Positions 1 to 9,593 of a DNA stretch of 64,000 nt are shown here, piece after piece. The notes below the pieces were generated by a model, which did no database searches, was not told the DNA's origin, and saw only the letters and a list, made by a program, of their open reading frames with translations. The stretch is from Aedes albopictus (lineage: Eukaryota; Arthropoda; Insecta; Diptera; Culicidae). The stretch's first letter is position 1, and every line of letters begins with the position of its first letter. The stretch lies in NCBI RefSeq assembly GCF_035046485.1, contig NC_085138.1, positions 31,459,047 to 31,523,046 of the forward strand, given 5' to 3'. The translations under genes were made by a program, and so were the position numbers.

Positions 1-682
1 TAGTTCTCTATCGGATAGCTGTTGATGTCCTGATCGACAAAGCCGAAGAACCTAGAACGAACAAGTTCACTATCGGATAGCTCTTGATGTCCTGATCAAC
101 TCTGCCGAAGACAAAATATGTCAATGTACTCTGGTTTTTAAGAAACAGAAGTTAAGAATTTATATGACTCGCTAGTGCCACCTAGTGGATAAACCTAGAG
201 CCAACTAGTATAGTATCGGTTAGCTCTTGATGTCCTGATCGACCTTGTCGAAGACGAGATTTTGAAATTCTTCTATGTAGTCTGATTCTCAAGAAAAAAA
301 AATCAGAATTTTTCGAGCCCACTTGCGCCACCTAGCGGACAAACCTACAATCAACTAGTTCACTATCGAATAGCTGTTGATGTCCTGATCCACTTTGCCG
401 AAGACGAAATTTTTCTATGTAGTCGGATTCTCGAGATACAGAGGTTTAAATTTTTTAGGACTCACTAGTCCTACCTAACGGATAAATTTAGAACCAACTA
501 GTTCACTATCGCATAGCTATTGATGTCCTGACCAACCTTACCGAAGACAAAACTCTTCTATGTAGTCGGATTCTCGAGATATAGAGGTTTAAATTTTTAA
601 GGACTCACTAGCGCAACCTAACTGATAAACCTAGAACAAACTAGTTCACTATCGGATAGCTATTGATGCTCTGATCAACGTT

Positions 683-923
683 CACAGTTAGAAAAAATCA
701 CCGACTTCGGTAATGTTTTACCGAAATCTCAACCGTTAAGTTTGTTTTACTGGAAAAATTCAGTAATAGTAGCAACTTTTACCGAAGTTCGTTAGAGTTT
801 GACAGATAAACGATAACATTTTACCGAAATTTGTTATTTTTTTACAGAATTTCGTTAAAAATCCTTTACCGAACGCTCAGCGGTTGAGATTTCGGTAAAA
901 ATTACCGAACGCGATTAGCTGTG
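683..923. mobile_element. Short foldback MITE inside the 143-bp array
   Basis: A 241-bp insertion with inverted ends CACAGTTAG and TTAGCTGTG. Subterminal arms share TTTTACCGAAATCTCAACC and its complement. The 143-bp unit resumes directly on the right (TTGCCGAAGACG), so this is an insertion into a pre-existing repeat copy. The flanking duplication is at most TT. It is rich in TTACCGAA/TTCGGTAA and has no coding capacity. Confidence 0.75.
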
Positions 924-1803
924 TTGCCGAAGACGAAATTTTTTTTATACATTTGGATTTTCGAGATACATAGGTTTAAATTTCTTAGGACTCACTAGCG
1001 CCACCTACCGGATAAATCTAGAACCAACTAGTTCACTATCGGATAGCTATTGATGTCCTGATCAACCTTACCGGAGACAAAAATCTTCTATGTAGTCGGA
1101 TTCTCGAGATATATTGGTTTAAATTTTTAAGGACTCACTAGCGCAACCTAACTGATAAACCTAGAACAAACTAGTTCACTATGGGATAGCTTTTGATGCC
1201 CTGATCAACCTTGCCGAAGACGAATTTTTTCTATACATTTGGATTCTTGAGATACAGAGGTTTTATATTTCTTAGGACTCACTAGCGCCACCTACCGGAT
1301 GAATCTAGAATCAACTATTTCACTATCGGATAGCTATTGATGTCCTGATCAACCTTGCCGAAGACGAAATTCTTCTATGTAGTCAGATTCTCAAGATACA
1401 GAGGGTTAAATTTTTTAGGACTCACTAACGCCACCTAGCGGACAAACCTACAATCAACTAGTTCACTATTGGAAAGCTGTTGATGTCCTGATCAACTTTG
1501 CCGAAGACAGAATTCTTCTATGTAGTCAGATTCTCGAGATAGAGAGGTTTATTTTTAGAGCCCACTAGCGTCATCTAACGGATAAATCTAAACCCAACTA
1601 GTTCACTATCGGATAGCTATTGATGTCCTGACCAACCTTGCTGCAGACGAAATTCTTCTAAGTAGTCGGATTCTCGAGATACAGAGGTTTAAATTTCTTA
1701 GGACTCACTAGCGCCACCTACCGGATAAATCTAGAACCAACTAGTTCACTATCGGATAGCTATTGATGTCCTGATCAACATGGCCGATGACGAAATTCTT
1801 CTA

Positions 1804-2366
1804 CAGTGTCGGACAAAACAATAAGACCACTGGTCCTATTTCATACAAAATGACCAAGTTTGGTGATATGGTACTCGGTTTCTAGTAAACCGATTTGGCT
1901 GAAATTTTGACAGTTGACATGGAATGACGGGAATTCTGATTTGTATTAAACTGATTGAATTCTGTTAACTGCATCAAAAGTTACAAATATACGGTGCGAC
2001 AAAATTCCAACATCAGATTTTTATGATGGTTTTTTGTGGTCAATTTAATAAAAATGTCCCCAAGTTTAAATGGCATCCTTAATTTTAGTATTTGTTTATC
2101 AATCATCAAGTATCAGATACAGATATATATCCTTTGATAATGGCAATCTGAAAGTGGTCCTATTATTTTGTCGTTTCGCATATCTGTAACTTTTGATGTA
2201 GTGAACAGAACTCAATCAATTAAATACAAATAAAAATTCACGCAACTCCATGGCGACTGTCGAAAATTCAGCCAAATCGGTTCACCAGAAACGGAGCATC
2301 ACATCGTCGAACTTGGTCATTTTGTATGAAAAATGGCTGGTGGTCTTATTGTTTTGTCCGACACTG
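1804..2366. mobile_element. Long-TIR foldback element with TA target duplication
   Basis: 563 bp starting CAGTGTCGGACAAAACAATA and ending with its complement. It is flanked by TA at 1802-1803 and 2367-2368, and cutting it out rejoins CTTCTA to TGTAGTC of the repeat unit. The arms are inverted copies of each other for roughly 200 bp. Terminal CAGT and a TA target are typical of Tc1/mariner-derived MITEs. No transposase frame is present. Confidence 0.85.
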
Positions 2367-3060
2367 TATGTAGTCTGATTCTCAAGATACAGAGGTTTAA
2401 TTTTTTAGGACTCACTAACACCACCTAGCGGACAAACCTACAATCAACTAGTTCACTATCGGATAGCTGTTGATGTCCTGATCAACTTTGCCGAAGACAG
2501 AATTCTTCTATGTAGTCAGATTCTCGAAATAAAGAGGTTTATTTTTTTAGAGCCCACTAGCGCCACCTACCGGATAAATCTAGAACCAACTAGTTCACTA
2601 TCGGATAGCTATTGATGTCCTGATCAACCTTGCCGAAGACGAAATTCTTCTATGTAGTCGGATTCTCGAGATACAAAGGTTTACATTTTTTAGGACTCAC
2701 TAGCGCCACCTAGCGGATAAACCTAGAACCAACTAGTTTACTATCGGATAGCTCTTGATGTCCTGATCAACTTTGCTGAATATAATTTTTTTGTATGTAG
2801 TCTGATTCTCAAGATACGAAGGCAACAGTATTGGCAATGGCTGTTGACGAAACACCTGTTAAAGCACAATGTTTCGTGATCACTAGTGCCACCTACTGGA
2901 GCGAATTCGTACTAAATTATGTCCTATCGAAGAGTCCTTGATCTTCTCAACAACTTTGCTGAAGACACCAGTCATTCAAAATACTTCATTTCTCCGCAGT
3001 TACCGCAAAAGTTACTGATCTATAAATAGATCACTGGGCGGAAATGGGTTAAGGTTTTTT

Positions 3061-3601
3061 TTTCCTTAACTTTTCATCCTATATACAATGTATGGAGTTC
3101 AGTGATGGAATTACTCTCATCATGAAGCAATTCGCGAGGTTTACACATGGTCACAAGGTTAACTCACGATTCCGAGAGTAAACAGTGTGTGAGTATATTC
3201 GAACCCGCCTGCTTCGTGAGTAAGAAGCAAAACAAAAACAGAAACACTAATGAGTTTTTATTCGTGAAGAACTAGTGGAGGTGTGGGAAGTGGGAAGTGT
3301 TGTGGTTATAATAGCAAACCCAGTGATTATCCAACATACACTAATGATTTATGCTTCATTGTTCCTGAAAGCAGCACTGTCAGTCGTTATAATGCGTTTT
3401 TCGTCTAAATTGCAAAAAAAAAAACTCACGAAGCTTCGCAAATCACATGCGAGTGCTTGCCAGCTTCGTTTACTCACGAATAAACAAGTGCGAGTATTCT
3501 CTGACCCCTGTTGTTCACGAGTATGTTTGTTTTGGTTTGTGTCTGCTCAGCGGCAATCTTCATAATTTTCCATCTCTGATGGAGTTTCAAAATCAACCCA
3601 A
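3061..3601. other. Unassigned region with a cluster of TTCGTGAGT/ACTCACGAA motifs
   Basis: No supported gene. Over about 400 bp (near 3163-3525) variants of ACTCACGA or its complement occur at least six times in both orientations. The 96-residue open frame at 3275-3565 has no recognisable features and I do not call it coding. Confidence 0.4.
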
Positions 3602-3605
3602 TTAA

Positions 3606-4567
3606 GGGCGGACGGGACGGTCGGGGAAATATCCGCCATTGCTTTGTTGCTACTAAGATGGTAATCTCAGATTCTACTTCAAATTTTGCAACAAAAACCT
3701 ATCACTGTGTATTAGCCTGGTACACGGTTTGTATGGGAAAATATAAAAAATGGAAAAACTCCAACTCCTGTATACTTTTTGAGCTCCATTTTGGTCCCAT
3801 ATCAACTGTGCAAAATTTCAGATCGATCGAAGAAACTATATTTTAGCGCCCGCCATTCTTAGTTTTTCATACGATTTACTATGGGGAAAATTTACTTCTT
3901 CAAAGAAAAATCGCTTGAGATCAACCATTGATCCCTAAAAATAAGTCGTTAAATGATTTCTATAGATAACTTCACGAGGAATCAGACCACCGAAGACCGC
4001 AAAGCGATGTGACATTCGTGGAAAAAGTTATTAAGCCTTACCCGATCGATAAAATGACGAGATTTTATTATTTATTGTTATTCCTTACGTGTTAAACAGC
4101 GTGGGCATGTCATTCGGTTTTCAGTCAATAACTTTTTCCACATGCCTTTGATCGCTTTGCGGTCTTCAGAGGGTTTGTTCCTCGTAAAATTTCCAACAGA
4201 AATCATTCATCGATATATTTTTAGGGGTTAAGTGGCAACCTGTGGTGATTTTTCTTTAAAAAAGTGATTTTCCCCATAGTAAATCGTATGAAAATTTAAA
4301 ATGGCTGGCGCTAAAATATAAATTCTCCGATCGAGCTGAAATTTTGCACAGTTGATATGGGGCCGAAATGGAACTCAAAAAGTGTACAGGAGTAAAATGT
4401 ATTTTGGTGTCCCACACTACTGTGTATGCTCACTTGCAGTGCATATGCTGATTGTTTTTCAGCATCTTCAGTGCGATAGAACTCGAGATTACCATCTTCA
4501 AAATCGCGAGGCAAATTATTAGAAAGAGAGGCAAGATAGGAAAAATAACACGGCGTCCCGTTTCACC
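3606..4567. mobile_element. TTAA-flanked MITE, copy 1, carrying a nested foldback
   Basis: Flanked by TTAA at 3602-3605 and 4568-4571. Ends are GGGCGGACGGGACGGTC and, read inward from the right, GGTGAAACGGGACGCC, an imperfect TIR. The reverse complement of this element, without the nested insertion, lies at 20400-20642. The TTAA target suggests piggyBac-type mobilisation, an inference from target only. Without the insertion the element is about 247 bp. Confidence 0.8.
3713..4419. mobile_element. Foldback MITE (TAG..CTA ends), 8-bp TSD, nested copy
   Basis: 707 bp with ends TAGCCTGGTACAC and GTGTCCCACACTA and long inverted arms. For example TACTATGGGGAAAATTTACT on the left is mirrored by CCCCATAGTAAATCGTATG on the right. 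The 8-bp duplication CTGTGTAT occurs at 3705-3712 and 4420-4427. The empty site (one CTGTGTAT) is preserved in the paralogous host element at 20400-20642. TIR and TSD fit the 8-bp MITE class related to hAT-like transposases; the class is inferred. Confidence 0.88.
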
Positions 4568-4644
4568 TTAAGAAGCCAACGGTGCTGAGATAACTACATA
4601 TTCTGAATCTGCATGTCAATTTGAGTCGAAATCAAAATTTTCAT

Positions 4645-4698
4645 GTTTTTTTTTTATTCTCAACCACTCATCCTAACTTACAGCTAATCCTAAAAATG
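4645..4698 (-). mobile_element. Fragment of a SINE or LINE 3' tail
   Basis: Oligo-T followed by ATTCTCAACCACTCATCCTAAC and TTACAGCT. It resembles the left (3'-tail) end of the minus-strand SINE at 27454-27889, which reads ATTCTTGAATCACTTAACCT then TTTACAGCT. Short and diverged, so a weak call. Confidence 0.35.
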
Positions 4699-4706
4699 AT
4701 CTAAAC

Positions 4707-4870
4707 CAGAGATGCCAGATGATTTTCTGTATCACTTGTTCAATAATCTGCATCCCATACAAAATTCGGATGAAAAATTTGTATCCTATACAAAAGAAAA
4801 TCTGTATTTCATATAAAACGGTGTTCAAAATCTGTGTAATACAGATAAATCTGTTTGTATGGCATCCCTG
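4707..4870. mobile_element. hAT-like MITE, CAGGGATGCC family, copy 1
   Basis: 164 bp with ends CAGAGATGCCAGATGATTTT and TGGCATCCCTG. Near-matching 8-bp flanks are ATCTAAAC (4699-4706) and ATCTTAAC (4871-4878), 7 of 8 identical. The interior repeats AATCTGTATCCCATACAAAA-like blocks. An 8-bp duplication with CAGRG termini is the usual hAT signature. A short non-autonomous copy. Confidence 0.82.
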
Positions 4871-5242
4871 ATCTTAACCCTCCTTGTGCATTAGGGTAAT
4901 TTTTTTACCCAAATTGTATACTAAGTCCACAAGGTGTTCTCAACGTGCCGCATTAGGAAGGTTAAACAAGTTCCTAAAAGTTTGAAATCTGTTATTTTTT
5001 TTTTTGTTTTTATACGTTTAGCTCAAAATCGACCAAATGGTTACTTATACCCCTTTGCATCTGGGTTCCTCATTTCTTATGTGTGCATCAGTTTGGAACT
5101 TTTGGCTCACCGCTAGGGCAGAATTTTGAATCTAGTGTGGTCCGATGTCCGCTAACTGTAATAGTCAACAATTCTTCAGCAACATAAATATTTGAAATCG
5201 GGTAAAACTTGATAGTGAAAGTAGAGAACACTCTAAGTACAT
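4871..5242. other. Intergenic stretch with paired TTAACCCTCCT / AGGAAGGTTAA
   Basis: No gene seen. TTAACCCTCCTTGTGCATTAGG near 4875 is mirrored by GCATTAGGAAGGTTAA near 4955, suggesting a very small inverted-repeat element of about 95 bp. The remainder is AT-rich and featureless. Confidence 0.35.
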
Positions 5243-5340
5243 TTCCTTGGACATAGAATATCTTCGCGCCTGTCACATGACATACGAATTCAAAAATATT
5301 CATTATCAGAAAAAAAAACTCTCAGTTGATAAATAACTAT
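5243..5340 (+). mobile_element. 3' fragment of a tRNA-derived SINE
   Basis: Matches the 3' half of the full SINE at 54736-55015. Shared landmarks are TCCTTGGRCATAGARTATCT, TCGYGCCTGYCACA, a TCATTRKCAGA block, and CTCTCAGTTRATAA. The tRNA-like head is missing, so this is a truncated or decayed copy. Confidence 0.6.
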
Positions 5341-5482
5341 GCAAATTGTAATTGCAACACCATTCTAGAAGAATATTGATTTGCTGGAATCTCAAAAGAC
5401 TTGATATACTCTGCACTTTGGCCTGTCACACAATGCAGCTGCACTTAACCATTAAATATCTTTGTCCTGGGACTCCTTGGAG

Positions 5483-5690
5483 CAGGGATGCCAGATGATT
5501 TTTTGAAAAATCTGTATCACTACTTTCAAAAATCTGTATCCCATACAAAATTTGGGTGAAAAATCTGTATCCCATACAAAAATAAAATAGCTCCTCTAGC
5601 TCAAAAATCTGTATTTCATGTAAAATGAAATCTGTACGGATGCTCAAAAATCTGTATAATACAGATAAATCTGTATATATGGCATCCCTG
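5483..5690. mobile_element. hAT-like MITE, CAGGGATGCC family, copy 2
   Basis: 208 bp with ends CAGGGATGCCAGATGATTTT and TGGCATCCCTG, and a perfect 8-bp duplication CCTTGGAG at 5475-5482 and 5691-5698. The perfect TSD makes this the best-preserved of three copies. No coding capacity. Confidence 0.9.
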
Positions 5691-5698
5691 CCTTGGAG

Positions 5699-6168
5699 GT
5701 ACAAAGAAAAAGAGTAAAACAATGTTTCTTTGTTTTCAAACAGGAACCCAAAACTTAAAGTTAACGTGTAGTAACTAAAACAGGTTTTTTGGGTGCCCCG
5801 AAATGTGGGGGCCCGGAGCCCGGGTCCCCCCGGCGTTCTCCTCCATTCGGCCTTGCGTAAGCAATATGTTGTTAATTAGGTATTGCACGGCTCAAAAACT
5901 CGGCAATTGTTGCACACCTCATAAGAAAAGCATGGAGTGTATAACAGTTGGCGAGTTGTTAAGCTAAATGCAATAGTTAGCGATTTACCCTAGTATGATT
6001 GCAACTATTGCAAAACTTCAATACATTTTACGAAAACGACTAAATGAAAACAAAACCAGTAATGATATATTTATTGAACTTTTAAGACCAACAAAGAGTT
6101 TATTTTATAACAGGATAAGTTTTACCAGCCATTTTTATCCGCATTTTCCAAAACGAGTTACCTAGTTC
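5699..6168. other. No gene; GC-rich hairpin block
   Basis: Contains a short GC-rich palindromic block near 5795-5845 (GGGGCCCGGAGCCCGGGTCC) in otherwise AT-rich DNA. No open frame or family was recognised. Confidence 0.3.
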
Positions 6169-6170
6169 TA

Positions 6171-9091
6171 AGGCATTGTCCACTTAGAATCCAGACGGAC
6201 AAAATTACGTGCATCTCAGGGATGGAATAACAAACATAAAAGGTGAAGCCCTCAAAACAAAGATTATTTATAGTAGTTTCATGGAAAAATTACATCGAAA
6301 TTATTTATTTTTATTTTTAATATATTTTCTCACTTTTTCCGTGTTAACCTTCTTAAAAATCTGCACAACTGTGGTAAATTTTAGAATCAACCCCTTCGGC
6401 ATGTTAGTCCAACAATCAGGTCGTCTATTCAATTTTGTGAGTGCCTTAATTAGTCTGATTAGGACTCCGAAGAAAAAAATCCAAAAGTTTTTCATATTGC
6501 GAAAGGAGGGGCAATTTGGTGAATAGAGTGAACGCGAAATTTGAGTGTTTTTTTTTTCTGTTGATAAACACAACCCATCTATGACGATACCACTGAACAG
6601 CTCCGGCTGCCCGTAATAGATCATTAAAATAGGTTAAACCTCTATAGATCCCTTGTGTGCGTTTTTGAAAAGCAGCACACGGTTATTGAGGCTGTTATCC
6701 TTGTATAAATTCGTTCTCATTATCTCGTTTTAAAAAAACGATGCCCAGAGTTCGGACTCCCAGTGATCCAAAATGTACTATCAAAAACTGTAGTTTGCAT
6801 GATAATCGTGGATGTATGGTCTTGACTATCATGCAACAAAAACATTCACGTATGACCAGATGAAATATTCATGGGTGACTGTGACATTTTTTTAATCACG
6901 GCAAAAAATGTAGTGGATTTTCAAATTGAGTGAACTAAAGAAATACCAGTGGTTCCGAAAACTGCGAATGGGATATGCGTATAACCGGACCGGAAGTGTG
7001 AAGAAGCGGAGACAAAGATTTTCGGATTGTGCGTTCCGAGGGTCATAACCACCAATGGAGCAGGGGAACAAAAGTCAGTGGCTCCCAACTGAATAGTTAC
7101 GGCCCACGTCTAACAAATCAAAAAGTCTCATGCAATACGGATATTTTCAGACCTGGCTAATTGAGTTGATGTTGAAACCCGATATCCTAGGCCATTTTGG
7201 AATTAAATATGGCGCTTGGGGTTTCTGGGACAATACAGGGACACTACTGAGGGTTTTCGCCATCGTCAAAAACGCCTTTGTAACGACTTTGAAATCAAAT
7301 CCGCTGAAAATGCTCTGAAGCTTCTTGGAATGTCTCCAAAATCCCCAGAGACCCCATGTAACGCACCTCAGACCCTCCGAAACCCCAGAAAACGCCATGT
7401 AACGCCTCCGTAACGTTTCTGAAATCTGCCGAAAATGCTCTGAAGCTTCTTGGAATGGCTCCAAAATCCCCCTAATACCCCCAGAAACCCCATGTAACGC
7501 ATCTCAGACCCTCCGAAACCCCAGAAAACGCCATGTAACGCCTCCGTAACGTTACTGAAACCCGCTGAAAATGCTCTGAAGCTTCTTGGCATGCCTCCAA
7601 AATCCCCCTAATACCCCCAGAAACCCCATGTAACGCACCTCAGACCCTCCGAAACCCCAGAAAACGCTATGTAACGCCTCCGTAACGTTTCTGAAATCCG
7701 CCGAAAATGCTCTGAAGCTTTTTGGAATGCCTCCAAAATCCCCCTAATACCCCCAGAAACCCCATGAAACGCACCTCAGACCCTCCGAAACCCCAGAAAA
7801 CGCCTCCGTAACGTTTCTGAAATCCGCCGAAAATGCTCTGAAGCTCTTTGGAATGCTTCCAAAATCCCCCTAATACCCCCAGAAACCCCATGTAACGCAC
7901 CTCAGACCCTCCGAAACCCCAGAAAACGCCATGTAACGCCTCCGTAACGTTTCTGAAATCTACCGAAAGTGCTCTGAAGCTCTTTGGATGCCTCCAAAAT
8001 CCCCCTAATACTCCCAGAAACCCCATGTAACGCACCGCAGACCCTCCTAAACCCCAGACAACGCCATGTAACGCCTCCGTAACGTTTCTGAAATCCGCCG
8101 AAAATGCTCTGAAGCTTCTTGGAATGCCTCCAAAATCCCCCTAATACCCCCAGAAACCCCATGTAACGCACCTCAGACCCTCCGAAACCCCAGGAAACGC
8201 CATATAACGCCTCCGTAACGTTTCTGAAATCAGCCGAAAATGCTGTGAAGCTCTTTGGAATGCCTCCAAAATCCCCCTAATACCCCCAGAAACCCCATGT
8301 AACGCACCTCAGACCCTCCAAAACCCCAGACAACGCCATGTAACGCCTCCGTAACGTTTCTGAAATCCGCCGAAATTGCTCTGAAGCTCTTTGTAATGCC
8401 TCCAAAATCCCCCTTAAACCCCCTCAGACCCCAAGTAACGCCCTTGACACCCTGTAGCACGAGTTATCCGCATTTTTCTTTCGCAGTTTTCGGAACCACT
8501 GGAACTCCAACTCTACATTTCAAAACTGTCATTTCGTACTCCAATCATCTTGATTTGTGTTACAATCATGGTGCCAAATGCTACATTCATGGTAGACGAC
8601 ATTGATGCATCGACGGCAGCATGAATGTAGTGTGTGACGGTAGCATGCAACATTAGTCATGACGGTAAAGGCGTTGCGACGATAATGAAAAAAATGTACT
8701 ATACGGTTCACTGGTCGGACTTCTTGTCAAATCTTTGAATTCCAAGCAGACTAATCAATGAACCCAAGCTTTAATCTTCTGGGGACACTTCTTTATGCCA
8801 TGACTAATATCATCTGTGCACAAAACACATAATGGTTTTGAAGAAATTAACATTTTTGCGACTGTCGTACCTGACCACGCTAAATTTTCAACGTGTTTGT
8901 GCAAGATTTTTTTCTTCTCTTGTCTTCAATCTGAAATAACTTTTCACTCGTTGCAAGAAAATCGATGAAATTTTCACAATTTAAAGAGAACTAGTGTAGG
9001 ATCAGACTGCTGGAAAAGAATGAAGATTGTGATCATTGAAAGCGTCCCTAGAAAATATGCCATGCGTCCGGATTCTAAGTGGACAATGCTT
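6171..9091. mobile_element. 2.9-kb TIR pair with TA flanks enclosing a minisatellite
   Basis: The left end AGGCATTGTCCACTTAGAAT is mirrored at 9071-9091 (ATTCTAAGTGGACAATGCTT). The shared core is GCATTGTCCACTTAGAATCC followed by a G/A variant and GACG. TA lies outside both ends (6169-6170, 9092-9093). The pair encloses unrecognised AT-rich sequence, the 136-bp minisatellite and further non-coding DNA. I found no transposase, so it would be a non-autonomous Tc1/mariner-like element. Two separate elements with matching ends is the alternative. Confidence 0.55.
7230..8455. repeat. 136-bp minisatellite, about nine copies
   Basis: The landmark CCCCATGTAACGCACC (or a variant) has its ATG at 7356, 7492, 7628, 7764, 7890, 8025, 8161, 8297 and 8433: spacing 136 except one 126 and one 135. 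Other landmarks are AATGCTCTGAAGC, CCTCCAAAATCCCCC and GCCTCCGTAACGTTTCTGAA. Because 136 is not a multiple of 3, frames shift from unit to unit, so the long minus-strand frames here are repeat artefacts. A related short array lies at 50255-50640. Confidence 0.93.
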
Positions 9092-9337
9092 TAGCATTAA
9101 GGGGGCGGAATGATCTCAGAAATTGATGTTCACCAATACTAACTTCGCGCTTTAGTTTTTAAAATGTTGTCTTGCTCCTTGTTTTTGGGAAGAACATAAA
9201 CTTGCAAAGATTATAAACTTCAGCTCATTTGGAATCGCTAGCTAAAAATTAATGCTAATGCTCCATTTAACGTAAACCCAACGCATCAGCTCAAATTGAT
9301 TAATGGCGACGCACCATTTAGTAGCCAGATCACTCAC

Positions 9338-9593
9338 CAGTTTTCACTCGAAGACTATCCGGTATGGGAATGGCCAACGTGGTGGGGTTGAACGGCGTGT
9401 AACGTGGCTGATGCTGCTGTTGCTGCGGCGGTGGAGTTGGCGAGGGCGGATGATGTGTCTGCGTCTGAGGCGAGAGCCCCGCCGTCACTGGAATCTGCGG
9501 CAGCAGCACCGGCGGCGGAATCGGTCCCAAGTGCTGATGATACTGCTGAACCTCCGATAATGGGTCATCCTGTTGACCGGCGACACTGATCAT
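9338..9593 (-). CDS. Probable first coding exon of an unidentified gene (partial)
   Basis: Reads from an ATG at 9593 (context AAC-ATG) through 85 codons plus one base to a good splice donor: the minus strand has CTG then GTGAGT, intron beginning at 9337. The peptide begins MISVAGQQDD and is rich in Pro, Gln and His (PSPTPPPQQQQ). It ends IPIPDSLRVKT, which looks less repetitive and could begin a structured region. The frame is also open upstream to a GTG at 9611, but the ATG is preferred. The sequence upstream is distinctly GC-richer than its surroundings, as expected of a promoter and 5' UTR. The next exon would lie below 9300 but is not evident in the repeats there. Gln/Pro-rich N-termini are common in insect regulatory proteins; I do not recognise this one. 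Confidence 0.5.

Larger units (their letters stand above)
1..2800. repeat. 143-bp tandem repeat array, interrupted by two MITEs
   Basis: About 15 imperfect head-to-tail copies of a unit near 143 bp. Landmarks recur in order: CACTATCGGATAGCTATTGA, GATCAACCTTGCCGAAGACG, ATGTAGTCGGATTCTCGAGA and CTCACTAGCGCCACCTA. Copies begin near 68, 361, 501, 646, 1035, 1180, 1319, 1463, 1604, 1746, 2454 and 2596. A more diverged unit continues to about 3060. No frame stays open and the unit is not a multiple of 3, so I call it non-coding. The same vocabulary (GCGCTAGTG, TTCGGCAAAGTTGATCA) reappears inverted inside the foldback at 50832-53888. Confidence 0.9.

Noticed and set aside
7368..8460. Repeated Met-Arg-Tyr-Met-Gly-Phe-Leu frames on minus
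   Set aside because: Product of the 136-bp minisatellite. The unit length is not a multiple of 3 and the frame shifts at unit borders.
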